A stretch of DNA of 64,000 bases from Impatiens glandulifera. Lineage: Eukaryota > Streptophyta > Magnoliopsida > Ericales > Balsaminaceae. Within the stretch, counting starts at the first letter, position 1, and every line of letters starts with the position of its first letter. The notes under the pieces were generated by a model. It worked only from the letters and a program-made list of their open reading frames with translations. It ran no database searches and had not been told where the DNA came from. Below, in pieces: positions 1 to 10,028 of this stretch. The DNA lies in the NCBI RefSeq assembly GCF_907164915.1, contig NC_061869.1, positions 38,254,840 to 38,318,839 on the forward strand, written 5' to 3'. A program made the position numbers and the translations under genes.

Positions 1-2
1 GG

Positions 3-950
3 GCTGCTAAAGAATGGGTTGAGGACCGACTTCAAAAGCTTGAAGCATCCATATCGGAACGGATCGATGACCGCATACAAGAACACAACGTGTCCGAGCT
101 TCAACCATTCAAGGATAGATCCAACAGAATAGTTGATTCGGCCCTGAAGTTCACCGACGTGACAAGGCTGCTTCTGGAAAAACATCAAGAACGACTCTCA
201 GAACTCGGCAACGGACTGTGGGAAGAGGCCGGTGAGCGCGATAAATGGGCTCAGCGAACCGCAATTCTGGAGGATGTGACCTCCGATTTAAAGAAAGACT
301 TCGAACGGGTCGACACGACACTTAATCGAGTCTCCGAACTCGAGAAGACAAACGAGAGTCTCGTGGCCGAAGTGAAGGCGCTCTCCGAACAAATGGCCGA
401 AATTCTAAGGGCTAAGGTGGACGCGGACGCCGCGGCTGTAGCGGCTGATGCTCAAGTAGCTAAGAGGATCCAGGATGCGCTGGATGCCGAGGCAGGAAAA
501 GATAAAGAGGCACCGCGCCCAACTCAGCTGACCGAAGCGGAAGTGGAAGCCGCGCGAATTAAAAGAGGAGAGGCCATATTCCCAGGGTTTGCCGAAAAAG
601 TGGCCGCTCTAGCAGCAGAGGATGCTGAACGGTTGGATAGGGAGGCATAGAGGCTGGAAGCCTATGCAAAGGAAAACGAGAAGAAGAAGGCGGCCGCCTC
701 CGCCTCAGCGCCGAAAAAGCGGAAGAGGGAAGCTCCTAAAAAGGAGGCCGTTAAGAAAGTTCAGATTGCCGAGCTGCTCAGAGAGGTCTCTGAACCGGTC
801 ATCCCAAGTACATCGGAGCAGGACGACCAAATCGAAGATGAAGTCGAAGCACAACTGCGGTCTCGGTCTACAAGACGACGACCTTCCGAACCGACCGGTC
901 GACAGCAACCGAAGAAGAAGAGCATATATGAACTCACGGACTCTGAATAG
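3..950 (+). pseudogene. S0 third ORF (post-pol), C-terminal part with one internal TAG
   Basis: The frame is open from the left window edge, so the N-terminus lies outside. It runs to a TAG at 948-950 with a single in-frame TAG at 648-650; the sense on both sides is continuous, so this looks like one gene with one nonsense mutation. The protein is rich in Glu, Lys and Ala, with long heptad-like stretches in the first 150 codons that suggest coiled coil. After the TAG come a basic nuclear-localisation-like stretch (PKKRKREAPKK) and another basic patch near the end (PKKKS). The position, just before two polypurine tracts and a 3' LTR, matches the extra ORF between pol and 3' LTR in Sirevirus elements. 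The same coiled-coil/NLS layout recurs in S1 at 18750-19678. The function is unknown; a nuclear role is inference. Confidence 0.7.
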
Positions 951-1063
951 GGACTACCTTTCCTCTTATTGCCTTAGTACTTTTATATATATTTTGTCTC
1001 TTTCGGTTACCTATATATATAAAGTTACTTTTTGAAACCGGCCATCTTTTGCATTCCTAATAA

Positions 1064-1104
1064 TTTTGATAATTTTAAATAAAATAATCAAAAAGGGAGA
1101 AATT
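1064..1104 (+). other. S0 polypurine tract 1 with abutting stem-loop
   Basis: The arms TTTTGATAATTTT (1064-1076) and AAAATAATCAAAA (1081-1093) pair with one mismatch around a 4-nt loop. The right arm runs straight into the purine tract AAAAGGGAGAAATTG. Multiple polypurine tracts upstream of the 3' LTR are a known Sirevirus trait. The stem-loop is read directly from the sequence. Confidence 0.75.
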
Positions 1105-1240
1105 GATAAGATAAAAGATAAAGACTCTTATAAAGACTCTTCCAAAATTTTTCTCAAACACTTTTCGAAAAATTCTCCCAAGTCAGTTTCAAAAATCCGG
1201 CCAAACAAAACAACCGGCCTACGGTTGCAAACTTACATGA

Positions 1241-1280
1241 TTTTGATAATTTTAAATAAAATAATCAAAAAGGGAGAAAT
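1241..1280 (+). other. S0 polypurine tract 2 with abutting stem-loop
   Basis: The same stem-loop (arms 1241-1253 and 1258-1270) and purine tract (1267-1280) as at 1064 are repeated here. This copy directly precedes TGTTAG at 1281, so it is the one that would prime plus-strand synthesis at the LTR edge. Confidence 0.8.
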
Positions 1281-1920
1281 TGTTAGATAAAATAAGACCG
1301 GTTCAAATAAACCTAACTTAAATAAACTTTCCATGCAGGAACAAGGAACCAGACCGGATGAACAAGATAACCGACTAAAGAAACCTAACCGTTCAAGCTA
1401 CCAAACCGATCAAGAGTATTCGGAACGTGACCGCACAAAGAAAGGATCGGCCAAAGCTCAAAACCGGAATCATCAAATAGTCGATCATCCAAAAGGCAGA
1501 GAAACAACCAGAAGAAGTCCGGTTACATCACTCATACCAAAAGCCTTTCGGCCAATTCAAATGACCGACCAGTACAAGAAGACAATTTGGGTATCTGTTG
1601 AGAATGATACCAAAGGAACAGACTGAATACTTCCATATCCATGCAAGTCTGAGGAAAGACTGTAGGCTGCAGAAAACAGTACTACCGGATCCTTCTACTT
1701 CGGGATAAGCCAGAAAGGAAATCTTCCAAGTACAGACAACTGTCCAACAGACAGTGCCTATATCAAGTAAAAGAGAAACCTGGTAGGTCTGTCTTACAAA
1801 CCGGAAGAACAGACCGACAGGTCTAAGACATAATGCCAGGTCTGAGCTTGACCACCAGGTCTGAGGAAACGACCGCAGGTCTGAACCTCTGAAATACTGA
1901 ATCACTGCACCTCTGCTCAG

Positions 1921-1974
1921 CCAATCAGATTCAAGGAAGTGAAATATGACCGTTGGCATATTTCACCTATAAAA
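1921..1974 (+). promoter_or_regulatory. S0 LTR core promoter: CCAAT, palindrome, TATA
   Basis: CCAAT is at 1921-1925. A perfect 10-bp inverted repeat GTGAAATATG / CATATTTCAC with an 8-nt spacer spans 1939-1966. TATAAAA starts at 1968, one base past the palindrome. The same order occurs in both S1 LTRs. Confidence 0.8.
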
Positions 1975-2190
1975 GGAGGCAGTTGCAGAAGAGTAAATGC
2001 GGGACATTAAGAGACAACAATGTGATATTGAGATAGCGCTAAGAGCATTTACTACAAGTGATAAGAGTGTGCTGTTTTAGAAAGCCTAAGTGTTGAAAGT
2101 TAAAGTGTGTTCTACAATTTCGGTGTAAATTGTAAGAGTATTATCGAGCAGGAAATAAGTCTCGATCGGATTGTACTTGTATTCCTTAGT

Positions 2191-2257
2191 GAATATCCTT
2201 CTCGCGGTTTCGAGAGGAAGGGGTGACGTAGGAGTTTTATCTCCGAACATCCATAAA
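2191..2257 (+). promoter_or_regulatory. Shared LTR block (hairpin plus GGGGTGACGTAGGAG) in S0
   Basis: GAATATCCTTCTCG is followed by an imperfectly complementary CGAGAGGAAG, then GGGGTGACGTAGGAG and TCTCCGAACATCCATAAA. It lies downstream of TATA, so it would fall in R/U5. It contains a TGACGT bZIP-like core and a GGAG/CTCC mini-stem. The same block recurs in eight other LTRs here. Confidence 0.8.
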
Positions 2258-2817
2258 ATCTGTCTTGTTATTTACTTTCTGCCGGCTTCATCATCTAACC
2301 GACTAACTTAACTACACCGCTCCAAACCGACTCTATACTAACCATACCGAATTTCCAGATTACCGAAACCGACTCACCATTCTTCAAATCTCCATCATCC
2401 GAAACCAATTCCGCCTATCATACAAGTGTGCCGCTTCAACCTGAAAGCAAATCTCTTCCGCGCTTGAACCTAGTTCAAGGATTTGTGACAGGTTGTGTAG
2501 TATTGAAACCCCGGTGTTAATCTCTAACCGGATTAACCACCACCCTACGAGTGAGAACCGCTAACTGGTCCAACCCCCAGTCCACCAGCGACGACCTAGA
2601 TCCTAACACATCCGTTAAAAGCCTTGAAGAACAACCACTCTTCATAGAAAGATCAACCTTATTAGTTTCTAAGTATAAGGCAAGAAAATATTTCTATATC
2701 ACTCTTTAGAAACCCACACATGCTTATATAATTCATGTATATTCTATAAATTATGCATACTGTTTTTATAACATGATTTCATTGCATATTCATATCTTTA
2801 ATGATGAACGATGTATG

Positions 2818-3020
2818 ATCTGTTTTAAAAAGACAATCTGTTTTCCAAAGTACCATATGTTTACCAAAGGCTAATCTGTTTTCTAAACAAGGGTCTGTTT
2901 TCTAAAAGAAGGGTCTATTTTATAAAGAATGACTGTTTTATAAATAAGGGTTTGTTTTCTAAACAAGGATCTGTTTTCAAAAAGAAGGATATGTTTTTAA
3001 AAAGAAAGATCTGTTTTCCA
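2818..3020 (+). repeat. Degenerate ~20-bp tandem repeat (TCTGTTTTCNAAAN)
   Basis: About ten imperfect units built on TCTGTTTT(C)TAAA plus AAGGG occur in a row. No coding potential is seen. They lie in unassigned DNA downstream of the S0 LTR. Confidence 0.7.
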
Positions 3021-3084
3021 AAGTATAAAACATTTTATGGAATCATTATGAACAATGATGTATGTGAATTGACGGAATGGGAGG

Positions 3085-3320
3085 AGGGCTACTCAAGATG
3101 AGCTCTGGTAGTCTGATTCCAAAATATGTGCTGATGTTTCTATTGGGACTTGACTTCGAGGATGAGCTCTGGAAGATCCTACCCACACAGACAAGTGTCT
3201 AACTAGGTTGTGGGCTTTAGGGATAGACTCTGAAGAGTGCCTTTCCAAATATGTGCTCAAACCGAATTCCTAACTTTCAGGATCAGCTCTGAATTGTAAA
3301 GGACCAAATATGTGCTCAAG
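3085..3320 (+). repeat. Degenerate ~70-bp repeat (GAGCTCTG ... AATATGTGCTCA)
   Basis: Four diverged units share GATNAGCTCTG and CCAAATATGTGCTCA. Such repeats are common in gypsy LTRs. No element boundary can be proven, although GGTGTCACA near 3750 could be an LTR end. Confidence 0.55.
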
Positions 3321-5005
3321 AATGTAACTGTACAATCACTATGATAAACCACTTTATAAACCAACATATGGATCCAAAGAAGCTTTTAAAAGTGTTTTCT
3401 ATAAATATTTTTATAACTTGCTGGGTATTTAGACTCACTATACTTTTTTGGTGTAGGTACACAACCATAGTCATTTTATGACAAGTGAAGGGAGGCTTAG
3501 AGTAGGGAAAGGTGCAGGGATGTGTGTGAAAGGAGTGACCAAGGCAGAAGACCGAGTTCTTTATTGGGTCTATTATTAAAAGTCTGTATTTTATAAGTAA
3601 ATGACCGTGTCTTAATTTTATAAACCAAAATTTTGTAGCACCACTTTTTATAAATGAAAAAACGCTTCCGCACATGTTTCTATTTTCTGTTATATATGTT
3701 CACGTTTCAAACATCCCTCATTCGGTCTAAGGTAATAGGAGTTAGGGTGTCACATCTAGTCTGCATAGGTTGAGTTTTCCTTTATACCAACTCATAGTAG
3801 GCTAATCTCTAAAAATTTTCAAACTAACTCTTTATTCAATAATTTGATTAGTCAATCCACAATGTTATCTTTTACTAATATAGTCAAATGTGATAACTCT
3901 ATTAGAGAGTATAATCTAATGACATTATGTCTAAGACTTTTATGTCTAGACTTGTCATAAACTTTAAAATTATCCAATTTCAAATTATTATAACAATAAT
4001 TAGAAATTTCTGTAGGTACATTCTTAGATAATCTTGGAATGTCTTCTAATAAGAAGTATAGTCAATCGTACATGCTTACCATTTAAACACATTTTATGAA
4101 CATATTGCTTACTTGGCTAACAAGTAGACAAAATATATTTGAACTATTCTATCTTCTTGTAAACGATTACATATTTTTCATAGAAATATTTTATTTTTCG
4201 ACATAAGTCAAAATTATAGATCATAACGTTTAATCTATCAATCATAATTTTCTTAAAAGATTTTCATACGTAGATTGCACTTTCAAGTGTAAACATATTC
4301 ACTTTTAGACGTAAATTCTTTCATTTAATAATATCATTATATCATTTGATAAAAACATAATATTTCGTGTAGTACAATTCACATTCTCAATAAATTTAAT
4401 CATTTTTATCGTAATTTTCAACAATTAAAATATCGTACAAAAGACACGTTGTGGAATAGTTTTCATTATCTTCATGATATATATAATTGTGACATTCACT
4501 TTTTAATAAAAGTATGATCAAAATTTTATATCATTATTATAACATTTGTTATAAGTCATATCAAGACTTTATAAACTTTATTTTCCATTTAATTTATAAA
4601 ATCTTTTTGAAGACATTGGATGTTAAAAATAATGTCAAAATATGACACGTTTTTTGATTTCAAAATCCTCAAATTTAAAATATCGACTTGAGCCACAACT
4701 CTGCAAATATAAACAAGATATTTTCTTTTATTTATTTCTTTTAATAAAGTTGCGTAACTTTATCTTTTATAAAGAACATATTTCTTTAACAATAAATTAT
4801 CTTTATATTTATCAGAATATACAAAATTATTTTAGTGTTATTATAAATAAAATATTTACCGTCATAATTATATAACTAAAATATATATATAATATTGTTA
4901 ATTTTCTAATATTTTTGGATACTGGTAAGTTGTGAATTTCAATAAATATTCTTGTTGTGTGTAAAAATGAATATATATATATATATATAAACTAGTAAAA
5001 AAATC
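3321..5005. other. AT-rich DNA with no recognisable gene
   Basis: I see no supported gene here. A 119-codon minus-strand reading frame at 3316-3675 overlaps repeat DNA and shows no domain. An (AT)n run is at 4970-4989. A TGTCACA-type LTR end may sit near 3753, but no start or PBS could be matched. Confidence 0.5.
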
Positions 5006-5082
5006 TTACGCGATTGATATTAAGGGGCAATACCAACAATTTTCAAAATTGTTGATATAAAGAGTGTCAATATCAATCGTAA
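5006..5082. repeat. Nested foldback (outer 14-16-bp arms, inner 10-bp arms)
   Basis: The inner palindrome CAACAATTTT-C-AAAATTGTTG spans 5034-5054. It sits inside the outer arms TTACGCGATTGATATT (5006-5021) and AATATCAATCGTAA (5069-5082), which pair except for an extra CG. The structure directly precedes the S2 LTR fragment. Confidence 0.7.
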
Positions 5083-5087
5083 CTGTC

Positions 5088-6393
5088 CTGTACTGAACAA
5101 GTAGTGGGAGAAATATTCGTGTACGTGGCGTTCATTCATTGGATGCAAATAGCTGGCGTACTGGTTTGCAAGAGAAAGTGGAGTAGGAGTAGCGTACAAC
5201 TAGTTGATCGTGGGTAGACGTATGCTGACTTCAAACGACTGTTTAAGCGAGGCATTAGACGTGCTCCATTAGACTGCCAAGTCTAAGGGAGTTAGATGCC
5301 AACGTCTAACAACGAATTCCACGTCTAATGGAGTTAGACTGCAATGTCTAACTTCACATCCCATTAGACTACCATGTCTAATGGAGTTAGACTATACAGT
5401 CTAACTACATATCACTTTTGATTAATCTGAAGGAGTTAGACGCCAACGTCTAACTATGTGTCTGTTAGACTTGCGTCTAACTATGTATCTATTAGACTGG
5501 CACGTCTAACTACGTATCTGTTAGACTGGAACGTTTAACTACGTATCTGTTAGACTGGCACATCTAACTATGTATATGTTAGACTGACACGTCTAACTAC
5601 GTATCTGTTAGACTAACATGTTTAACTACGTATCTGTTAGACTTGCGCGTCTAACTACGTATCTATTAGACTTGCGCATCTAATTACGTATCTGTTAGAC
5701 TGACACGTCTAACTATGTATCTGATAGACTGACGCGTCTAACTACGTATATGTTAGACTAGTACGTCTAACTACGTATATGTTAGACTTGCGCGTCTAAC
5801 TACGTATTTGTTAGACTTGCGCGTCTAACTACATATCTGTTAGAATGACACGTCTAACTACGTATCTATTAGAATGGCATGTTTAACTACGTATCTGTTA
5901 GACTAGCATGTTTAACTACGTATCTATTATACTTGCGCGTCTAACTACGTATCTGTTAGACTTGCACGTCTAACTACGTATCTGTTAGACTTGCGCATCT
6001 AACTACGTATTTGTTAGACTGGCACGTCTAACTACGTATCGGTTAGACTTGCACGTCTAACTATGTATCTATTAGACTTGCGCGTCTACCTACGTATTTG
6101 TTATACTTGCACGTCTAACTACGTTTATGTTAGACTAGCACGTCTAACTACGTATTTTTTAGACTGACATGTCTAACTACGTAACACGTCTAATTAGCAT
6201 GCTTAGACCACGTCTTAGTTAGCCAAATCTGATGCACCTGCATAGAAACAATTAGACGACTTAGCTTCTTTCATATCTAAACATCATCAAAACTCAATTG
6301 ATTAATATTTAGAATTTTTCCGTTAATTAACTATTTACTTAATATTTTCAAGCAATTTCTTTTAAGTTAATTAACTATTATTTTTTCCCAACA
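5088..6393 (-). mobile_element. S2 LTR fragment (3'-truncated), minus strand
   Basis: On the minus strand the fragment starts TGTTGGGAAAAAATAATAG at 6393, passes through a palindromic array, and ends near 5088 in a segment matching the part of S3, S5 and S7 LTRs around GTACGTGGC. The TATA-proximal part and shared R/U5 block are missing. No internal region of this element is seen on either side. Confidence 0.75.
5255..6190 (-). repeat. S2 LTR palindromic array, 29-bp unit, ~25 regular copies
   Basis: Regular units from about 5455 have the form GTTAGAC-N6-GTCTAAC followed by TACGTATCT. Each unit therefore carries two palindromes, a 7-bp-armed GTTAGAC/GTCTAAC and TACGTA. The first 200 bp are more diverged, with mixed spacers. 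Individual units carry point changes but keep phase. Confidence 0.9.
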
Positions 6394-6465
6394 CAATTAG
6401 AACTAAAACTCAAGGATATTAAAAAGGAACATAACAAGAAATTTTATGCCTTCCCATTTGAAGCT

Positions 6466-6603
6466 GATCAAATCATGATGATCAAATAAAATTCCAATCG
6501 AGCATATAGTGTTGGGTTAATTGGCATGTGAAGCACACCAAATCATAATGATCAAATAAAATGTCAATCAAGCCTATAATGTCGGGCTAGATGGTTGTGA
6601 ACA
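6466..6603. repeat. Two tandem ~70-bp copies
   Basis: Two neighbouring copies share AATCATNATGATCAAATAAAA and a tail with GTNGGGNTA. There is no coding potential. The copies lie between the S2 LTR fragment and LTR A. Confidence 0.6.
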
Positions 6604-6984
6604 TGACACACTTGAAAGCCTAATGATGGACATGCAATGCATCACACTGATCCATAGCAAAGAAGATTCAATCGCCAACTCTCCAAATAAATTCAATAAA
6701 AATACATAGGGTGAAGTCCATTATGTAGTCGGATTTTGGGACGTTAAGCCAAAAGCTAAAAAGTCAAGCCAATTCTATGAGAGGCCAAGGCAAGATTGCC
6801 TTAACTAGACATACAATAAACCAAGACGGGTCTATAAAGACATAAAAATTACATATGAACACCTTTGCGTTTGTAATGGGTACCCCCGACCTTTGTCATG
6901 TTCCATAGCTTAACACGTGTTTGTGAGATACATGGCAATATGGAAGACTACCACGAGGAATCTCAAGTTCGATGCATTTCAACA
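6604..6984. other. Unassigned DNA left of LTR A
   Basis: I see no gene. The last ~20 bp (TTCGATGCATTTCAACA) resemble the sequence just left of LTR C at 34304 and, reversed, the start of the right arm at 42406. The LTR edge may therefore lie slightly further left than drawn. Confidence 0.4.
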
Positions 6985-8740
6985 TTAGTTTGCGTGCCAG
7001 ACATCTTTTAAATGAAATATTTAGCTTTTAAAAGATTTTGAAAATACCTGGAGCGGTGATAAATTAATTATGTAAAAATATTTAATCCTTTGTTCAAAAT
7101 TTAATAATCTGGGAGGCTAAATAATAATTTAACATGAACCCAATTTAAATTAATTAAACATAATCAATTTAAAAGATCATTTGTTTGAAAATCATAGTCG
7201 CCAAGAGATTTTATGAAAATCAATAAAATGATACGTGTACAAACGTATTTATACTAGAGATTCTGAAAAAAGAGGTTCGTTGTTTGTTTAAGCTCGAGAA
7301 ATGACTTTTGCGCTATGTCCTCTACTCCCGCCTAAGGATGGTTTTCATAATCCTTCTAAAATAAACAAAGTCTGACTTCTATAAATCTAATTATAATATT
7401 CTTTATCTTTAATTAGTAGTCCAGGGGTCCTTAATGAGGATAAACTTTAAAAAATTATGCAAAAGTATTTAAAAGAGAGGTGTGTACTTGTTGCGTTGAT
7501 GTTCAGATTTAATAAAACTTTGGGGATAAGTCCTAATCATGGGTTCTAGGCTAGGATAGAGCTTGATTTGGTTGGTCCTAGGCTAAGATGAGGCTAGGTT
7601 GTAAGATTTGAAACATCGGTGCTAGTGCTAGGGCTAGGGTTTGGTGTTGTGGGTCCTAGGCTAAGATGAAGCTAGTTGATCTCGGTCCTAGGTTCGGTGT
7701 TAGTTTTGCCGGTCCTAAGATAATTGTCGATGTTAGTTTTACCGGTCCTAGGTTAATTGTCAATGTTAGTTTTACCGGTCCTTGGTCAAGTGGCTAGGTC
7801 GGACATAGGTTAATTTGTTCTAGGTTTAGTTTTACTGGTCCTAAGACAATTCTACCAGTCCTAGTCTCACGGTCCTAGACAAGCTCCACAGGTCCTAGGA
7901 GAATTATGTTGGTCCTGAGTGAATTTTGTGGGTCCTTGGTGCTAGGTAAATTTCCTCGATCGAGTTCGACAATCCTGGGTAAATTTCCTTGGTCGGGCTC
8001 CATGGTCCAAGGTCAATTTCTTCGGCCCTAAGGCAAAACTTTAGTATCAATTGTTCTTATTTTGGTCCGAAACATCAGAAGCGTTTAACTTTTAATTGAG
8101 ATGTCGAAATCACAATCTGTAGGCTACAATAAGTTCATATGATCATGAAGAACAAAAGCCCAAATATAAATAACGATTTTGAAGATCTTAAAATGATCAA
8201 TTTCAAAACACCATTTCTATGTTAAATTTGGGGATTTTTTAAATTAGGTCATTTTAAGGCCTGAATTTTGTTTCTTTAGCTTTGAAATGATGAATATAGT
8301 TGATCTAAACCAAAACAAGAACATTAAAACATATTTTGAAGATTGAATCAAAATCCAATTTTTTTCAAAAACTCAATTTGATCAAACATGATCAAATTGA
8401 TGAAACAATCACTTGGGATTATCTCTACATGTTAACAAATATGTATTACATATAATTGAATCCACAAATTCATATTAGAAGTAAGAACACGAAATTTCAA
8501 AAATCCAGTTTTTTGAACTTTATTTTCAAAATTTCAGTTTAATCAAACATGATCAAAACGTGATTAGAGTTACATAGAAATCATCCAAACATGTATAAAA
8601 TTGTATTACAACTAATTGAATCAATAAAATCAGATTAAAAGCAAGAACATAGAATTTTAAAAATCCAGATTTTCAATTGTGTTTTCTCAAATTTCAGTTT
8701 GATCAAAATGATCAAAACTTGATTACAATAGTTTGGAAAT
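6985..8740 (-). mobile_element. G1 3' LTR (copy A), segment left of the S1 insertion
   Basis: This segment is collinear with 27117-28915 (copy B) from about 7409, and its leftmost ~430 bp also match the left part of copy C at 34305. It contains a zone of repeated GGTCCTAGG-type words at 7500-8040. It resumes at 20781 after S1. Orientation is taken from the minus-strand TATAAATA at 21284-21291 and the minus-strand integrase at 26300-27075. The exact left edge is uncertain. Confidence 0.65.
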
Positions 8741-8814
8741 GGTTAGAAAAATTAGATAGTTAATTAACAAATAATTAACTATATAAAAGAATTTAACCAA
8801 ATTCAACCTTATGT

Positions 8815-8885
8815 GTAGGTACACATCTCCAACCATACCGGTCAAACCATTGCTAAGTACATATCTCCAACCACACAGGTCAACC
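8815..8885 (+). repeat. Short direct repeat in S1 5' LTR U3
   Basis: Two units share TACANATCTCCAACCANAC and GGTCAA, and a weaker third copy is at 9028-9050. They lie in the U3 segment that is missing from the 3' LTR. Confidence 0.55.
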
Positions 8886-9286
8886 CGATTATCCTGAAAG
8901 AGTTCAAACCAGAATTCCTCAACTAATCTATCTTCTTAGAAATCTGGATCGACCTTACCTCAGAACCGGTTGAATTGTAAACCGAAATTGTCCGACTGGT
9001 TCAATATCTTGAAGATCTTAAAACCACCGTACATCTCCAACAGACAGATTATTTAAAGACATGGATAAGTTAGAATTTAATGTGTTAAGATAAACAAATT
9101 ATTCCTTGGGAATATACAGAAGAAAGTTCTAAAACAAGACAAAAATACAGAAAAATGATTACATGACATTGTACAAGTCTACAAGCAACCTTCAAGGGGC
9201 AGGCGACCGCCAAATATACAACTGCCATGTGTACAAAAGATAAAGCGTGCAAGGCACCTAATCTGGACTGGCATGGCTCCTTCTGA

Positions 9287-9340
9287 CCAATCACCTTGAA
9301 GAGAAAGAAATATGATCGTTGTCATATTTCCACTATAAAA
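9287..9340 (+). promoter_or_regulatory. S1 5' LTR core promoter: CCAAT, palindrome, TATA
   Basis: CCAAT is at 9287-9291. The arms GAAATATGA and TCATATTTC (9307-9330) form a 9-bp inverted repeat, followed by TATAAAA at 9334-9340. The order is as in S0 and the S1 3' LTR. Confidence 0.8.
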
Positions 9341-9620
9341 GGAAGCACAAAGGCAAAAAAAGCTCTCCAACTCTCCGCGCGAAAACTTGCTCTTCTTCAA
9401 CCTAATTCTTGCGCTCATCATAAAAGCTTTGAACTCTGAATACTGCGAATAAACTCTGATAAATCTGAAAAGCTATTGAGTGATAAGAACGAATTGAAGA
9501 AATCTGTGAATTTACATATTTGTAAAAGTGTATTACAATAATGTGTGAGTATTGTAAAGTGTACATCCAACAGTAAATAAGACTCGATTGTGTATTGTAT
9601 TATGTTGTGGAATATTCTTT

Positions 9621-9689
9621 AGTGAATATCCTTCTCATTGTTTGAGAAGAAGGGGTGACGTAGGAGCTTTATCTCCGAACATCCATAAA
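9621..9689 (+). promoter_or_regulatory. Shared LTR block in S1 5' LTR
   Basis: AGTGAATATCCTTCTC is followed by a 7-nt loop, GAGAAGAAGG, GGGGTGACGTAGGAG and TCTCCGAACATCCATAAA. The stem TTCTC/GAGAA is intact. Confidence 0.8.
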
Positions 9690-9977
9690 ATTTGTGTTAT
9701 GTGTTCTTCATTTACCTTTGGTCACCAAACCAACCGAACCAATTTCTCTCATTCTAACCGACTTCTCTCCACTCTCATTTCCAACCGATCCGTGTGTGTT
9801 ACTTCAGGCTGAAACAAACATTTCCGCCCTTGAACTCGGTTCAAGAGTTTGTGACAGTCTGTGTAATGTTTAGACCAGTTTTAATTCTTAACCGAATTAG
9901 AGCCAACCGTTGTGTGTATTTAAGAGGTCTCCTTTAGCTAGACCCCGGTCCCTATAGGCGATCCCGATCCTAACAAG

Positions 9978-9989
9978 TGGTATCAGAGC
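9978..9989 (+). other. S1 primer-binding site (initiator tRNA-Met)
   Basis: TGGTATCAGAGC lies 2 bp after the 5' LTR. It is complementary to the 3' end of plant initiator tRNA-Met, the usual primer of Ty1/copia elements. Confidence 0.9.
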
Positions 9990-10028
9990 AGCTAGTCTCA
10001 ACACTCAAGTAACACGAAGCTGGCAAAC

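Larger units (their letters stand above)
1281..2608 (+). mobile_element. S0 3' LTR (Sirevirus-like)
   Basis: A 1328-bp LTR begins TGTTAGATAAAA right after the polypurine tract and ends GATCCTAACA, giving TG...CA termini. It contains a CCAAT box, a palindrome and TATAAAA at 1921-1974, and the shared block at 2191-2257. The 3' half resembles the other LTRs in the window; the 5' half is largely private. No internal TTAGAC array is present. Confidence 0.9.
8741..9975 (+). mobile_element. S1 5' LTR
   Basis: A 1235-bp LTR begins GGTTAGAAAA (first base changed from T relative to the 3' copy) and ends GATCCTAACA, two bases before the PBS. Relative to the 3' LTR it carries about 445 extra bp (about 8783-9227). 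Confidence 0.9.

Noticed and set aside
648..650. Programmed stop-codon readthrough in the third ORF
   Set aside because: TAG is followed by AGGCTG, not a CARYYA-type context, and other copies carry TAGs at different places. Decay explains it better.
3316..3675. 119-codon minus-strand ORF
   Set aside because: It lies over GAGCTCTG-type repeats and AT-rich DNA, has no domain, and its residues look like random AT-rich translation.
5455..6190. CRISPR-like regular repeat array
   Set aside because: The 29-bp period is head-to-tail without unique spacers; the variable six bases lie inside the palindrome. It is an LTR tandem array in plant DNA.
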